Positions 1 through 8,077 of a DNA stretch of 64,000 nt are shown piece after piece. Location: the NCBI GenBank assembly GCA_963768585.1, contig CAVYIF010000009.1, forward strand, positions 124,001-188,000. Direction: 5' to 3'. The DNA is from CAVUNY01 sp963768585. GTDB lineage: Bacteria; Chloroflexota; Anaerolineae; Anaerolineales; Anaerolineaceae. Positions within the stretch are counted from its first letter, which is position 1. Every line of letters begins with the position of its first letter. The notes under the pieces are model-generated. The model was not told the origin of the DNA. It searched no databases and saw nothing but the letters and a program-made list of their open reading frames with translations. A program made the translations under genes and the position numbers.

Positions 1-2
1 TG

Positions 3-782
3 CCGAATGGTGTCAATGCCAACCTGGAGTCAGCGCTGGTTCAGAAATACGGCTTGAAGGATGCCATTGTAATCGACTGCAACGGCGAAGACGAAAACCA
101 GATCATGCGGGAAATCGGCACGGCGGCTGCCTATTATGTTGAAACCACCATCAAGGATAATGAAGTGGTGGGAATTTCCTCCTGGAGTTCGTCCCTGCTG
201 GCTCTGATAGATGCGATGCATCCCATACCCAACAAAAGTGGGGTCCAGGTGGTGCAGGTTCTGGGCGGAGTGGGAAACCCATCCGCCGAAGTGCACGCCA
301 CCCGGCTCACCGGGCGCTTTGCCGGGCTGGTGAACGGCACCGCCATTTTCTTGCCGGCGCCTGGAATTGTCGGATCTGAAGCAGCCTTACGCGTGCTGCT
401 GGAAGATCATTACGTCAAAGAGGCGCTGGCCTTGTTTGAACAGGTAACCATGGCCCTGGTCGGCATTGGTTCACTGAAGCCCTCAACTTTGCTGAATTTA
501 AGCGGTAATGTTTTTACCGAGACCGAACAGGAGTATTTGCAAAGTCATGGGGCAGTGGGGGATATACTCTTGCGTTTCTTCGATATCGAAGGGCGCCTGG
601 TTGAAAGCTCCTTCAATAATCGGGTTATTTCGATGAATCTCATGCAGCTCCGCCAGGTGGAACGCTCTATCGGCGTGGCGGGCGGCAAGCGCAAGTATTC
701 GGCTATTCTGGGCGCTTTGCGCGGAAAGTGGATCAATGTGTTAATCACCGACCGCTGCACCGCAGAACAATTACTGGATTGA
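3..782 (+). CDS. SorC-family sugar-binding transcriptional regulator (5' end outside window)
   Basis: The frame is open from the first bases of the window, so the N-terminal helix-turn-helix lies upstream and only the effector-binding domain is visible (about 259 residues). The visible part matches the SorC/DeoR sugar-binding fold: a VGISSWSSSLLALIDAM segment corresponds to the family's glycine/serine-rich phosphate-binding loop, followed by a VQVLGGVGNPS stretch and a C-terminal GGKRKYSAILGALRGKWINVLITD segment typical of the family end. Members of this family sense phosphorylated sugars and control adjacent catabolic genes. The GH31 gene starts only 19 bases downstream, so regulator, GH31 and GH38 probably form one operon with this protein as its local regulator. 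The TTG at 54 is not the true start, because homologous sequence continues upstream of it. Confidence 0.8.
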   Translation, partial: PNGVNANLESALVQKYGLKDAIVIDCNGEDENQIMREIGTAAAYYVETTIKDNEVVGISSWSSSLLALIDAMHPIPNKSGVQVVQVLGGVGNPSAEVHATRLTGRFAGLVNGTAIFLPAPGIVGSEAALRVLLEDHYVKEALALFEQVTMALVGIGSLKPSTLLNLSGNVFTETEQEYLQSHGAVGDILLRFFDIEGRLVESSFNNRVISMNLMQLRQVERSIGVAGGKRKYSAILGALRGKWINVLITDRCTAEQLLD

Positions 783-801
783 AAAAAAAGAGGGTATCAA
801 T

Positions 802-3153
802 ATGAAATATATCAGTCATTCCCAGTACGAAAATTCAATCGAAATCCTTACAGATGCAGGTAAGATCCGCCTCCAGGTCTGGGGCAACCGGGTAATCCAT
901 ATTCAGTACACCCTGCAAGGAACCTTCAGCAGCCAGCCCAGCTTGATGGTTGTGACCCAGCCAGATGGGTCCACCCCCTGGTCGCTTGAAGAAAGCGACC
1001 AATCTATCACCCTCTCCACCCGTGCGATCCGGCTGGCAATAAATAAGGCTACCTGTGCCTTCACCTGGATGGATGCCGCGGGTAATTTGCTGGTGCGCGA
1101 GCCCACCAGTGGAGGCAAAGCCTTACGCGAGATCAGCCTGGCCGACCGCAAGGCTTATTCGACCAAATTGAGCCTGGAATTTTCAGAAGGAGAGGCAATT
1201 TATGGTTTCGGTCAGCATGAAGAGGGAGTGCTCAACTACCGTGGGCAGAGCCAGCTGAATTACCACCACAACCTGAAGGTGGCTATGCCGGTCATGGTTT
1301 CTACCCGCGGCTACGCCTTCTTCTTCGAGTCTTATTCGCTGGGTAATTTCCATGACGACCTCTACGGCAGTTATTACTGGACCGAGGTCGAGGATGAGAT
1401 GGATTTTTACTTCATCTACGGCCCGGAATTTGATGACCTGGTCGCCAGCCTGCGCAGCCTGACCGGCAGGCCTTCGATGCTGCCCAAATGGTCCTACGGG
1501 TATGTGCAGTCGAAAGAGCGTTATAAGAGCCAGGATGAATTGATCGCTGTGGTCAATGAATACCGGGAGCGGGGGATTCCTTTAGATTGTATTGTTCTGG
1601 ATTGGCAGTCCTGGCCCGGGAATCTGTGGGGTCAAAAATCCTTTGATGCCGGGCGGTTTCCACAACCTGGACAGATGATGACAGATCTGCATGCGTTGAA
1701 TGCCCGACTGTTGATTTCGGTATGGCCGAAGCTGCGCAACGAAGGCCCTGACCATCTTGAGATGCGTGAGGCGGGCCATCTGCTGGCGGATGGCACCACC
1801 TACAATGCCTTCGACCCCCAGGCGCGCGCCCTGTATTGGAAACAGGCCAATGCAGGGCTCTTTGTACACGGCATCGATGGCTGGTGGTGCGACAGTACCG
1901 AACCTTTCGAGCCGGATTGGTCGGGCCCGGTCAAGCCCGAGCCCTGGGAACGCCAGCTAACCAATACATCGGTTTTCAAGCAGCTTCTGGATCCTGAAAG
2001 GATTAACGCCTATTCGTTGCTCCATTCGCAGGGGATGTATGAAGGTCAGCGAGCGGTCACCAGTGCCAAGCGGGTGATCAACCTGACCCGTTCGGCCTAT
2101 CCTGGGCAGCACCGCTACGGTACGATTACCTGGTCGGGCGATGTCACGGCGCGCTGGCAGACCTTAAGGGATCAGATCCCTGCCGGACTGAATTTCACCC
2201 TGACCGGCAGCCCCCGCTGGAGCTTCGATATCGGTGGATTCTTTGTGAAACACAACGATATCCAGTGGTTCTGGGATGGATCATTTGAGAAAGGGGTCGA
2301 AGATCTGGGATACCGCGAACTGTATGTGCGCTGGTTCCAGATGGGCGCATTCCTGCCCATGTTCCGTTCTCACGGTACGGATACCCCCCGGGAGGTCTGG
2401 CAGTTTGGCCAGCCAGGTGAGGCGTTTTACGATACCCTGGTTAAATTTATCCGGCTGCGCTACCGTTTGCTGCCTTATCTATACTCGCTGGCGGGCTGGG
2501 AAACCTTCAGGGATTACACCATGCTGCGCGCCCTGGCCTTCGATTTCCGTTCTGACCCGCAGGTCTATGACATTCGCGACCAATTTATGGTGGGTCCGGC
2601 GTTGATGGTATGCCCGGTCATCGAACCGATGTATTTTGGACCGGATTCCACTCCCCTACATGAAAAACCGAAGCAGCGCCAGGTGTATCTGCCGGCTGGC
2701 GGCGATTGGTACGATTTTTGGACCGGGAAGCGTTATACCGGCGGGCAGTGGCTGGCGGTAGATGCGCCGCTTGAAATCCTGCCTTTGTTTGTCCGGGCCG
2801 GGTCACTCTTACCCCTTGGGCCAGTCATCCAACATGCCAACGAGCAGCCGGGTGCGCCGTTAGAGCTGCGCATCTATCCCGGTGCAGACGGCACCTTCAG
2901 CCTTTATGAAGATGAGGGTGATAGCTACGCTTACGAAAATGGGCAGTTAGCCTGGACTCCCCTCACCTGGCAGGAATTGACCAGGACCCTGACGATGGGT
3001 CCGCGAGAAGGCAGCTTTTCCGGGTTGCAGGACCACCAGGTATTTAAGATCGTTTTAGTTCGAGAAGGGCATGGGGTCGGGGTAACAGAAACTCCCAACC
3101 CGGATAAAGAGATCACCTGCCTGGGGGGTGAGAGCAACCGGTGGAAGGCCTAA
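802..3153 (+). CDS. GH31 family glycosidase (alpha-glucosidase / alpha-xylosidase type)
   Basis: A 783-residue retaining alpha-glycosidase of family GH31. An N-terminal beta-sandwich (about residues 1-210) is followed by the TIM barrel. Asp364 in GIDGWWCDSTEP fits the catalytic nucleophile and Asp447 in TWSGDVTARW fits the acid/base. The substrate loop LDWQSWPGNLWG around residue 265 replaces the usual D-hexopyranoside WMD pattern, so the sugar may not be glucose. A C-terminal beta domain (from about 640) ends the protein. No signal peptide is visible, so it should act in the cytoplasm. The ATG is preceded by a GAGGG ribosome binding site at about 791. It lies between the SorC regulator and the GH38 gene on the same strand with almost no gaps. 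Exact specificity (glucose, xylose or galactose) is not determined. Confidence 0.88.
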   Translation: MKYISHSQYENSIEILTDAGKIRLQVWGNRVIHIQYTLQGTFSSQPSLMVVTQPDGSTPWSLEESDQSITLSTRAIRLAINKATCAFTWMDAAGNLLVREPTSGGKALREISLADRKAYSTKLSLEFSEGEAIYGFGQHEEGVLNYRGQSQLNYHHNLKVAMPVMVSTRGYAFFFESYSLGNFHDDLYGSYYWTEVEDEMDFYFIYGPEFDDLVASLRSLTGRPSMLPKWSYGYVQSKERYKSQDELIAVVNEYRERGIPLDCIVLDWQSWPGNLWGQKSFDAGRFPQPGQMMTDLHALNARLLISVWPKLRNEGPDHLEMREAGHLLADGTTYNAFDPQARALYWKQANAGLFVHGIDGWWCDSTEPFEPDWSGPVKPEPWERQLTNTSVFKQLLDPERINAYSLLHSQGMYEGQRAVTSAKRVINLTRSAYPGQHRYGTITWSGDVTARWQTLRDQIPAGLNFTLTGSPRWSFDIGGFFVKHNDIQWFWDGSFEKGVEDLGYRELYVRWFQMGAFLPMFRSHGTDTPREVWQFGQPGEAFYDTLVKFIRLRYRLLPYLYSLAGWETFRDYTMLRALAFDFRSDPQVYDIRDQFMVGPALMVCPVIEPMYFGPDSTPLHEKPKQRQVYLPAGGDWYDFWTGKRYTGGQWLAVDAPLEILPLFVRAGSLLPLGPVIQHANEQPGAPLELRIYPGADGTFSLYEDEGDSYAYENGQLAWTPLTWQELTRTLTMGPREGSFSGLQDHQVFKIVLVREGHGVGVTETPNPDKEITCLGGESNRWKA

Positions 3154-3187
3154 TAGACTGGACATGGTACAAAAATCAGGAACCAGC

Positions 3188-5683
3188 ATGGATAACCTAC
3201 CTGTTTCTAAAAAACAAATATTTCTGATCTGCAACGCCCACCTGGACCCGGTCTGGTTGTGGGAATGGGAGGAAGGTGCTGCGGCAGCCATCAGTACTTT
3301 CCGCACCGCTGCGGATTTGTGCGAGCAGTTCGAAGGGTTTGTCTTCAACCACAACGAGGTAATCCTTTATCGTTGGGTGGAACAGCTTGAGCCGGACTTG
3401 TTTGCGCGCATTCAGCGTCTGGTGCGGGAGGGCCGCTGGCATATCATGGGCGGCTGGTACCTGCAGCCGGACTGCAATATGCCTTCAGGCGAATCCTTTG
3501 TGCGCCAGATTTTGTTGGGGCGGAAATATTTTCACGAAAAGTTTGGCGTTACCCCGACCACGGCGATCAACTTCGACCCGTTTGGGCATACCCGCGGACT
3601 GGTCCAGATCATGACCCGCAGCGGCTACGACAGCTATGTCTTCTGCCGACCAGACCAGGCGAACTGCCCGCTGCCGGATGGTCCCTTTCAGTGGGAAGGT
3701 TTTGATGGCTCCCGAATCCTTGGTGTCCGCCCCATGGGCTCGTATCTCTCCGCACTTGGCAAAGCGCGAGAAAAGGTGGAAAGATACCTGAATGAAAGGC
3801 CGGAGGAGGACCCCGGCATCTTGCTGTGGGGGGTTGGCGATCACGGTGGAGGTCCCTCCAGGATCGATCTTAACCGGCTTACGGAATGGATGCCCTCTGT
3901 TGCGACCACCCGCATTCTTCACGGCACCCCGGAGGCTTACTTCAGCGCGGTGCGGGCACAAGGGGAGGATCTGCCCGTTATCCGTAAGGGGTTGAACCCC
4001 TGGGGCATTGGCTGCTATACCTCTATGAGCCAGGTCAAGCTCAAACACCGGATGTTGGAAAACGAGCTCTATCTGACGGAAAAGATGCTGTCTGCGGCCT
4101 GGGTCCAGGGGGCGCTGGTTTACCCGCAGGACGATCTGAAGGAGGCTATGACTGACCTGGCCACGGCCGAATTTCACGATATTCTGCCCGGTTCTTCCAT
4201 TCAACCGGTCGAGGAGATGGCCCTGCGCCTCATGGATCATGGCCTGGAGATCCTCTCCCGCCAAAAGGCACGGGCTTTTTTCGCCCTGGCCGGGGGCCAG
4301 CTCGCGGCGAAAGAGGGTGAAATTCCCATCCTGGTTTACAACCCGCATCCTTACCCGGTTTCGGCAGTGATTGAATGTGAGTTTCAATTGGCTGACCAGA
4401 ATTGGGGCGAGGATTTCACCATCGTAAAGGCTTACCAGAACGGGCGGGCCGTGCCCACCCAGATGGAGCAAGAGGAAAGCAACCTCAATCTCGACTGGCG
4501 CAAACGTGTGGTTTTGCAGTCCGAGTTGGCAGCAGGGCAGATGAGCCGTTTCGACTGCCGGTTAGAGCGCATTCCGGCGCGCCCGCATCCTGTACAGCCT
4601 GAAGGGGATGTCATCCGGTTCGACAATTCAACCATGGAGGTGGTGATTAACCGGCGTACGGGCTGGATCGATGCCTACCGGGTGGCGGGGAAGGATTACT
4701 TAAGTCCCGGTGCAGGCCGCATGCTGGTCATGGAAGATTCCCCGGACCCCTGGGGGATGACCGTCAGGAGCTTCCACCGCAGGCGAGGGGGATTCCGACT
4801 GATGTCGCCCCGGACCAGCGCCCGCTTTGCGGGATTGAAGGCTTCTTCATTGGCCCCGGTGCGGATCATCGAAGATGGTGCCGTGCGTACGGTGGTGGAG
4901 GCTTTGTTCCAGTTCCAGCACTCGACCATTTGCCTGCGCTATAAGCTGCCCAAACAGGGCGCAGAGATTGAGATCGAAGCCAGGGTCCACTGGAATGAAA
5001 AAGACCGGATGCTCAAAATGTCGATACCCTTTGCGCATCCTGGTGGACGCTTGTTGGGGCAGGTTGCTTATGGCTTTGAGGAACTGGCTGAGAATGGTGA
5101 GGAAGTGGTGGCCCAAAAGTGGCTCATGCTGGCTGCAGAAGAAATGGGACTGACAATCATCAATGACCGCACGTATGGGCAAGATTTCAAGGCTGGCGAA
5201 CTGCGTCTTTCCTTGCTCCGCTCGCCGGCTTATGCGGCGCATCCAATCGGATCAAGGCCCATCGTCCCCGAGGATAGGTTTTCGCCTCGCTCGGACCAGG
5301 GTGAGCGCCTGTTTCACTTCTGGCTGCAAGGTGGGCGGCTCGCCGACCGTCTGGCTGCGGTAGACCGGGAAGCCCTGGCGCATAATGAAAAGCCGATGGC
5401 GCTGTCCTTCTTCCCCAATGGGAAGGGGCCGGCGGTACTCCCCCTGGCCCGAACCCGCGATCCGGCAGTGCAGGTAACCGCTATTAAAAAGGCCGAGGAT
5501 AGTGAAGCATTGATTATCCGCCTGTACGAACCCACCGGAAAGGAAAGAGTGGTTAACCTGGAACTGCCGTTTGCCGGGGTTGCCAAAGAAATAAAGATGG
5601 GCGCATTCGAAATACGAACTTTACGATATGACCTGGCCAGGAAAAAATTTGAAGAAGTAAACCTGGTGGAGGAAGCATTGTAA
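3188..5683 (+). CDS. GH38 family alpha-mannosidase
   Basis: About 831 residues. The N-terminal zinc motif NAHLDPVWLWEW (His18, Asp20 from the chosen start) and FDPFGH with Asp130 as nucleophile and His134 are diagnostic for GH38 retaining alpha-mannosidases. LWGVGDHGGGPS and EFHDILPGSS also fit conserved barrel and helical-domain positions. The C-terminal half is the usual beta-rich region. No signal peptide is seen. I chose ATG 3188, which begins MDNLPVSKKQ directly before the first conserved strand. GTG 3128 and ATG 3164 are also in frame; the former would overlap the GH31 gene by 26 bases. The gene is the last of the SorC-GH31-GH38 group and ends 19 bases from a convergent gene. GH31 plus GH38 suggests removal of alpha-linked side sugars from imported glycans. 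Confidence 0.88.
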   Translation: MDNLPVSKKQIFLICNAHLDPVWLWEWEEGAAAAISTFRTAADLCEQFEGFVFNHNEVILYRWVEQLEPDLFARIQRLVREGRWHIMGGWYLQPDCNMPSGESFVRQILLGRKYFHEKFGVTPTTAINFDPFGHTRGLVQIMTRSGYDSYVFCRPDQANCPLPDGPFQWEGFDGSRILGVRPMGSYLSALGKAREKVERYLNERPEEDPGILLWGVGDHGGGPSRIDLNRLTEWMPSVATTRILHGTPEAYFSAVRAQGEDLPVIRKGLNPWGIGCYTSMSQVKLKHRMLENELYLTEKMLSAAWVQGALVYPQDDLKEAMTDLATAEFHDILPGSSIQPVEEMALRLMDHGLEILSRQKARAFFALAGGQLAAKEGEIPILVYNPHPYPVSAVIECEFQLADQNWGEDFTIVKAYQNGRAVPTQMEQEESNLNLDWRKRVVLQSELAAGQMSRFDCRLERIPARPHPVQPEGDVIRFDNSTMEVVINRRTGWIDAYRVAGKDYLSPGAGRMLVMEDSPDPWGMTVRSFHRRRGGFRLMSPRTSARFAGLKASSLAPVRIIEDGAVRTVVEALFQFQHSTICLRYKLPKQGAEIEIEARVHWNEKDRMLKMSIPFAHPGGRLLGQVAYGFEELAENGEEVVAQKWLMLAAEEMGLTIINDRTYGQDFKAGELRLSLLRSPAYAAHPIGSRPIVPEDRFSPRSDQGERLFHFWLQGGRLADRLAAVDREALAHNEKPMALSFFPNGKGPAVLPLARTRDPAVQVTAIKKAEDSEALIIRLYEPTGKERVVNLELPFAGVAKEIKMGAFEIRTLRYDLARKKFEEVNLVEEAL

Positions 5684-5702
5684 AGACTCCCGGTTTGCCT
5701 GT

Positions 5703-6869
5703 TTATACGACTGGGCCGAAGAGCAGACCCAGGGCGTAGGTAATCAGGGCCTCTCCCAGGCCGACAATGGTCATCTCCAGGCCGCTGCGCCAAGGACTCA
5801 AACCCGTCACGATGGTCTTTGTGGCGCCAATCAAAAAGTGGGCCAGAGTGCTGATCACGAACGAGGCGATGATCGCCGGATACCCGCTGGAGAAGAAAAA
5901 TGGCACGATGGGGATGAAAGCCCCAAAAGCTGTCGATAGGGTGGCCGACAGCGCTGCAATCCAGGGGTTGGGAAAGCTTTGCTCGGTAATGCCTAATTCT
6001 TCGTTCCCCAGGGTTTTGAGCGCAGATTCGGGCTGAGCGATCAGCCGGGCAGCCAGCATTTCGGCTTCATCCTTGGGCACGCCTTTGAGTTGGTAGAACA
6101 AGGCCAGCTCTTCCTCTTCCTCCTCTGGATGGCGCTCCAGTTCCTCACGCTCCCGGCAAATCTCGGCTTCCTGCATCTCACGTTCTGCCTTGGTGGCGAG
6201 GTAGGCGCCCGAGCCCATCGATAAAGCGGAAGCCAGCATACCCGCCAGCCCGGCGATCAACACAGCCGGTCCGCCAGCCGTGGCGCCCGCCACACCCGAA
6301 ACGATGCCAAACACGGATCCCAGGCCATCGTTCGCGCCGTAGATCGCCTGGCCGATCCAGCCGCCGCCGCTTTTATGCCAGCTCTCGCGGTGCAGGATGA
6401 CGTCCAGCCGGGCCTGAGGGCTTTGCCCGGGAGATTGTGGGGGAACACGGTTTTTTTTCATTCCACCGCTGTGGACCTGTTCGTCGTGTCTTACGGCCAG
6501 GATTGCGCTGCGGTCAGCCTCGGTTGGTGCCATTTCGGCCAATGAGGAATACATGTCGGTGTCATCCACCTCATTTTCTTCGATGCGCTTCAAGGCATTG
6601 TCGGTACCGCTTTGGACCAGCGTCCAACGCCAGATCCGATCGCGCAGTGTGTCGCGGTCAGGCGGCGGCTCGCCACCCAGTTCGAGCAGGCGGGCGGTCC
6701 AGCGTTCGGCGTGACTTTTTTCGGTCTCGGCCAGGGCCAGCAAGACGCTGCGCCGGGCCTCGTTGGTTTCGCGCTGCGCCAGGGCGTGATAGATGCGCTG
6801 GCTTGCGCGTTCTTTTTTCAGAGCTTCCTGCAATCCTTTGATGAATTTCAACCGGTCAGGGTTTTCCAT
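5703..6869 (-). CDS. Ferritin-like / VIT1-family membrane protein (MbfA-like iron exporter)
   Basis: A 388-residue two-domain protein. Residues 1-140 form a ferritin-like four-helix domain with carboxylate/histidine motifs (KKERASQRIYHALAQRE, ETEKSHAERW, DEQVHSGG). Residues from about 160 form a VIT1/CCC1-type membrane domain: AIYGANDGLGSVFGIVSGVAGA, then an acidic cytoplasmic hairpin (EREELERHPEEEEEE), then paired hydrophobic helices ending at LFGPVV. This order is that of MbfA-type membrane-bound ferritins, which export iron or protect against peroxide stress. The gene converges on GH38 with no clear terminator in the 19-base gap. The next gene on the same strand, a UbiA prenyltransferase, lies about 95 bases upstream. 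The metal specificity (iron or manganese) is inferred from the family. Confidence 0.85.
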   Translation of the reverse strand: MENPDRLKFIKGLQEALKKERASQRIYHALAQRETNEARRSVLLALAETEKSHAERWTARLLELGGEPPPDRDTLRDRIWRWTLVQSGTDNALKRIEENEVDDTDMYSSLAEMAPTEADRSAILAVRHDEQVHSGGMKKNRVPPQSPGQSPQARLDVILHRESWHKSGGGWIGQAIYGANDGLGSVFGIVSGVAGATAGGPAVLIAGLAGMLASALSMGSGAYLATKAEREMQEAEICREREELERHPEEEEEELALFYQLKGVPKDEAEMLAARLIAQPESALKTLGNEELGITEQSFPNPWIAALSATLSTAFGAFIPIVPFFFSSGYPAIIASFVISTLAHFLIGATKTIVTGLSPWRSGLEMTIVGLGEALITYALGLLFGPVV

Positions 6870-6964
6870 ACGCCTCCTCCGGGGTTTAACTGCACAAAGA
6901 TATTTTATCAGTTTGTTCGGTTGATTTCAGCCGGTGCAGTCGGGCAATGCTGGCGACCGGAAGT

Positions 6965-7855
6965 TTAGACGCTGAAAACAAATTCTAACAGCGCCAGAAA
7001 CGCCATCAGAGCAAAAAGGGCCACGCCGCTCGTGGTCAGCAGATAATTCCGGGTGCGCGTGGACTTGCGGACCACCGTATGAATCAGAACAATTTGCCAG
7101 ATACCCAGCGGAAATGTCCACACCCCCCATGCCGGCGGGATATTTGACCATAACGCTTCAACAGCCAACAACAGGGTGGCCAAACCGATTAATGCGGTCA
7201 CAACCCAGGCCGCGCCCCGCTTCCCCAGACGAACCGTCAGCGTTTTTTTGCCGGCTTCCCGGTCTGACGTGTAGTCAGGAAATTCGAAAGAGATCAGCAT
7301 CGCGACATGAACCAGAACGAGGGGTACACAGATCAGCAATAATTGGCCGGGTGGAAAACCGGCCTGCATGGAATACCCTGCTACGGGTACCAGCAGGGCA
7401 ACGATGACCGATGTGGACAGTTCGCCCCATCCGGAAGACATCAAAGAAACAGGCGGTGCCGAGTAAAACCAGGAACCCAGGAAGCTGAGGATCATCACCG
7501 GGATCATCCAGGCCGACACGAGTGAGGCCAGAATGCCGGTCAGGAGCGCAAACCCGGCGCAAATACGGGCGGCGGTCAGGACCACGGCAGGTGAGACCTT
7601 CCCTGCAGGGAGAATTCCGGAACCTCCTGAAAACCAGGTGCGGTTCGCCGGCGTCAGGCGGTCAACTTCCCGGTCGTAGTATTCATTAAGGTACTGCGCC
7701 ATAAGCTGAATGGAGGTTACCACTGCCTGACCGAGAATATATTCGAACCAATTAATGGGTCTCCCCATCCGGACTGCGGCGGCGGCGCCCAGAGCGTACA
7801 GCAAGAACCCTCCCAACAAGAAAAAACTGCGGGTAAGCCTGATAAAGCTCCACAC
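6965..7855 (-). CDS. UbiA-family prenyltransferase (MenA-like)
   Basis: A 296-residue polytopic membrane protein of the UbiA superfamily. The first allylic-diphosphate motif is NEYYDREVD and the second is DYTSDREAGKKTLTVRLGKRGA, separated by hydrophobic helices; together they bind prenyl diphosphate through Mg2+. The best-fitting subfamily is the MenA type, which attaches a prenyl chain to 1,4-dihydroxy-2-naphthoate for menaquinone, but other UbiA members make haem O, chlorophyll side chains or archaeal-type lipids. The start is a GTG (VWSFIRLTRSFFLL) without a strong ribosome binding site. No menaquinone genes lie nearby. The gene is transcribed away from the large gene at 8078. Confidence 0.75.
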   Translation of the reverse strand: MWSFIRLTRSFFLLGGFLLYALGAAAAVRMGRPINWFEYILGQAVVTSIQLMAQYLNEYYDREVDRLTPANRTWFSGGSGILPAGKVSPAVVLTAARICAGFALLTGILASLVSAWMIPVMILSFLGSWFYSAPPVSLMSSGWGELSTSVIVALLVPVAGYSMQAGFPPGQLLLICVPLVLVHVAMLISFEFPDYTSDREAGKKTLTVRLGKRGAAWVVTALIGLATLLLAVEALWSNIPPAWGVWTFPLGIWQIVLIHTVVRKSTRTRNYLLTTSGVALFALMAFLALLEFVFSV

Positions 7856-7962
7856 CCGGTGGCGAAAACCTGGAATTTTAACCTGCCTTTCTTAAAATCG
7901 GTCCTGGCTGCACAGTGATCCGCGCTGCGAGGGGTCAGTCCCTGGCATTGTGGTCTGACCTG

Positions 7963-7968
7963 ATTATA
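7963..7968 (-). promoter_or_regulatory. Possible -10 element for the UbiA gene
   Basis: Reading the minus strand, a perfect TATAAT lies about 100 bases upstream of the GTG start. No good -35 lies 16-18 bases further up. Between it and the gene is an inverted repeat GGTCAG (7935-7940 region) / CTGACC (7955-7960) that could be an operator. Confidence 0.3.
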
Positions 7969-8000
7969 TTCCTGATTGGATCTGGCCCGGGAAATATATC

Positions 8001-8028
8001 TTGACAATTTATATCCATTTTATATAAT
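8001..8028 (+). promoter_or_regulatory. Consensus sigma70-type promoter for the 8078 gene
   Basis: TTGACA at 8001-8006 and TATAAT at 8023-8028 are both perfect hexamers with a 16-base spacer. The predicted start of transcription near 8035 gives a leader of about 43 bases with a GAAAGAAGG ribosome binding site before ATG 8078. This rules against the upstream in-frame ATG at 7976, which precedes the promoter. Confidence 0.75.
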
Positions 8029-8077
8029 TCATGGTTGTAAGTCTATTTTTCCCATAAGATACGAAAGAAGGTACCCC

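Noticed and set aside
3485..4471. Long minus-strand reading frame of 328 codons inside GH38
   Set aside because: Shadow of a GC-rich gene with strong family motifs in the other strand; no ribosome binding site and no recognisable domain.
7976..8077. Extended N-terminus of the large 8078 protein from an upstream ATG
   Set aside because: It lies upstream of and through a consensus promoter, lacks a ribosome binding site, and reads unlike protein sequence.
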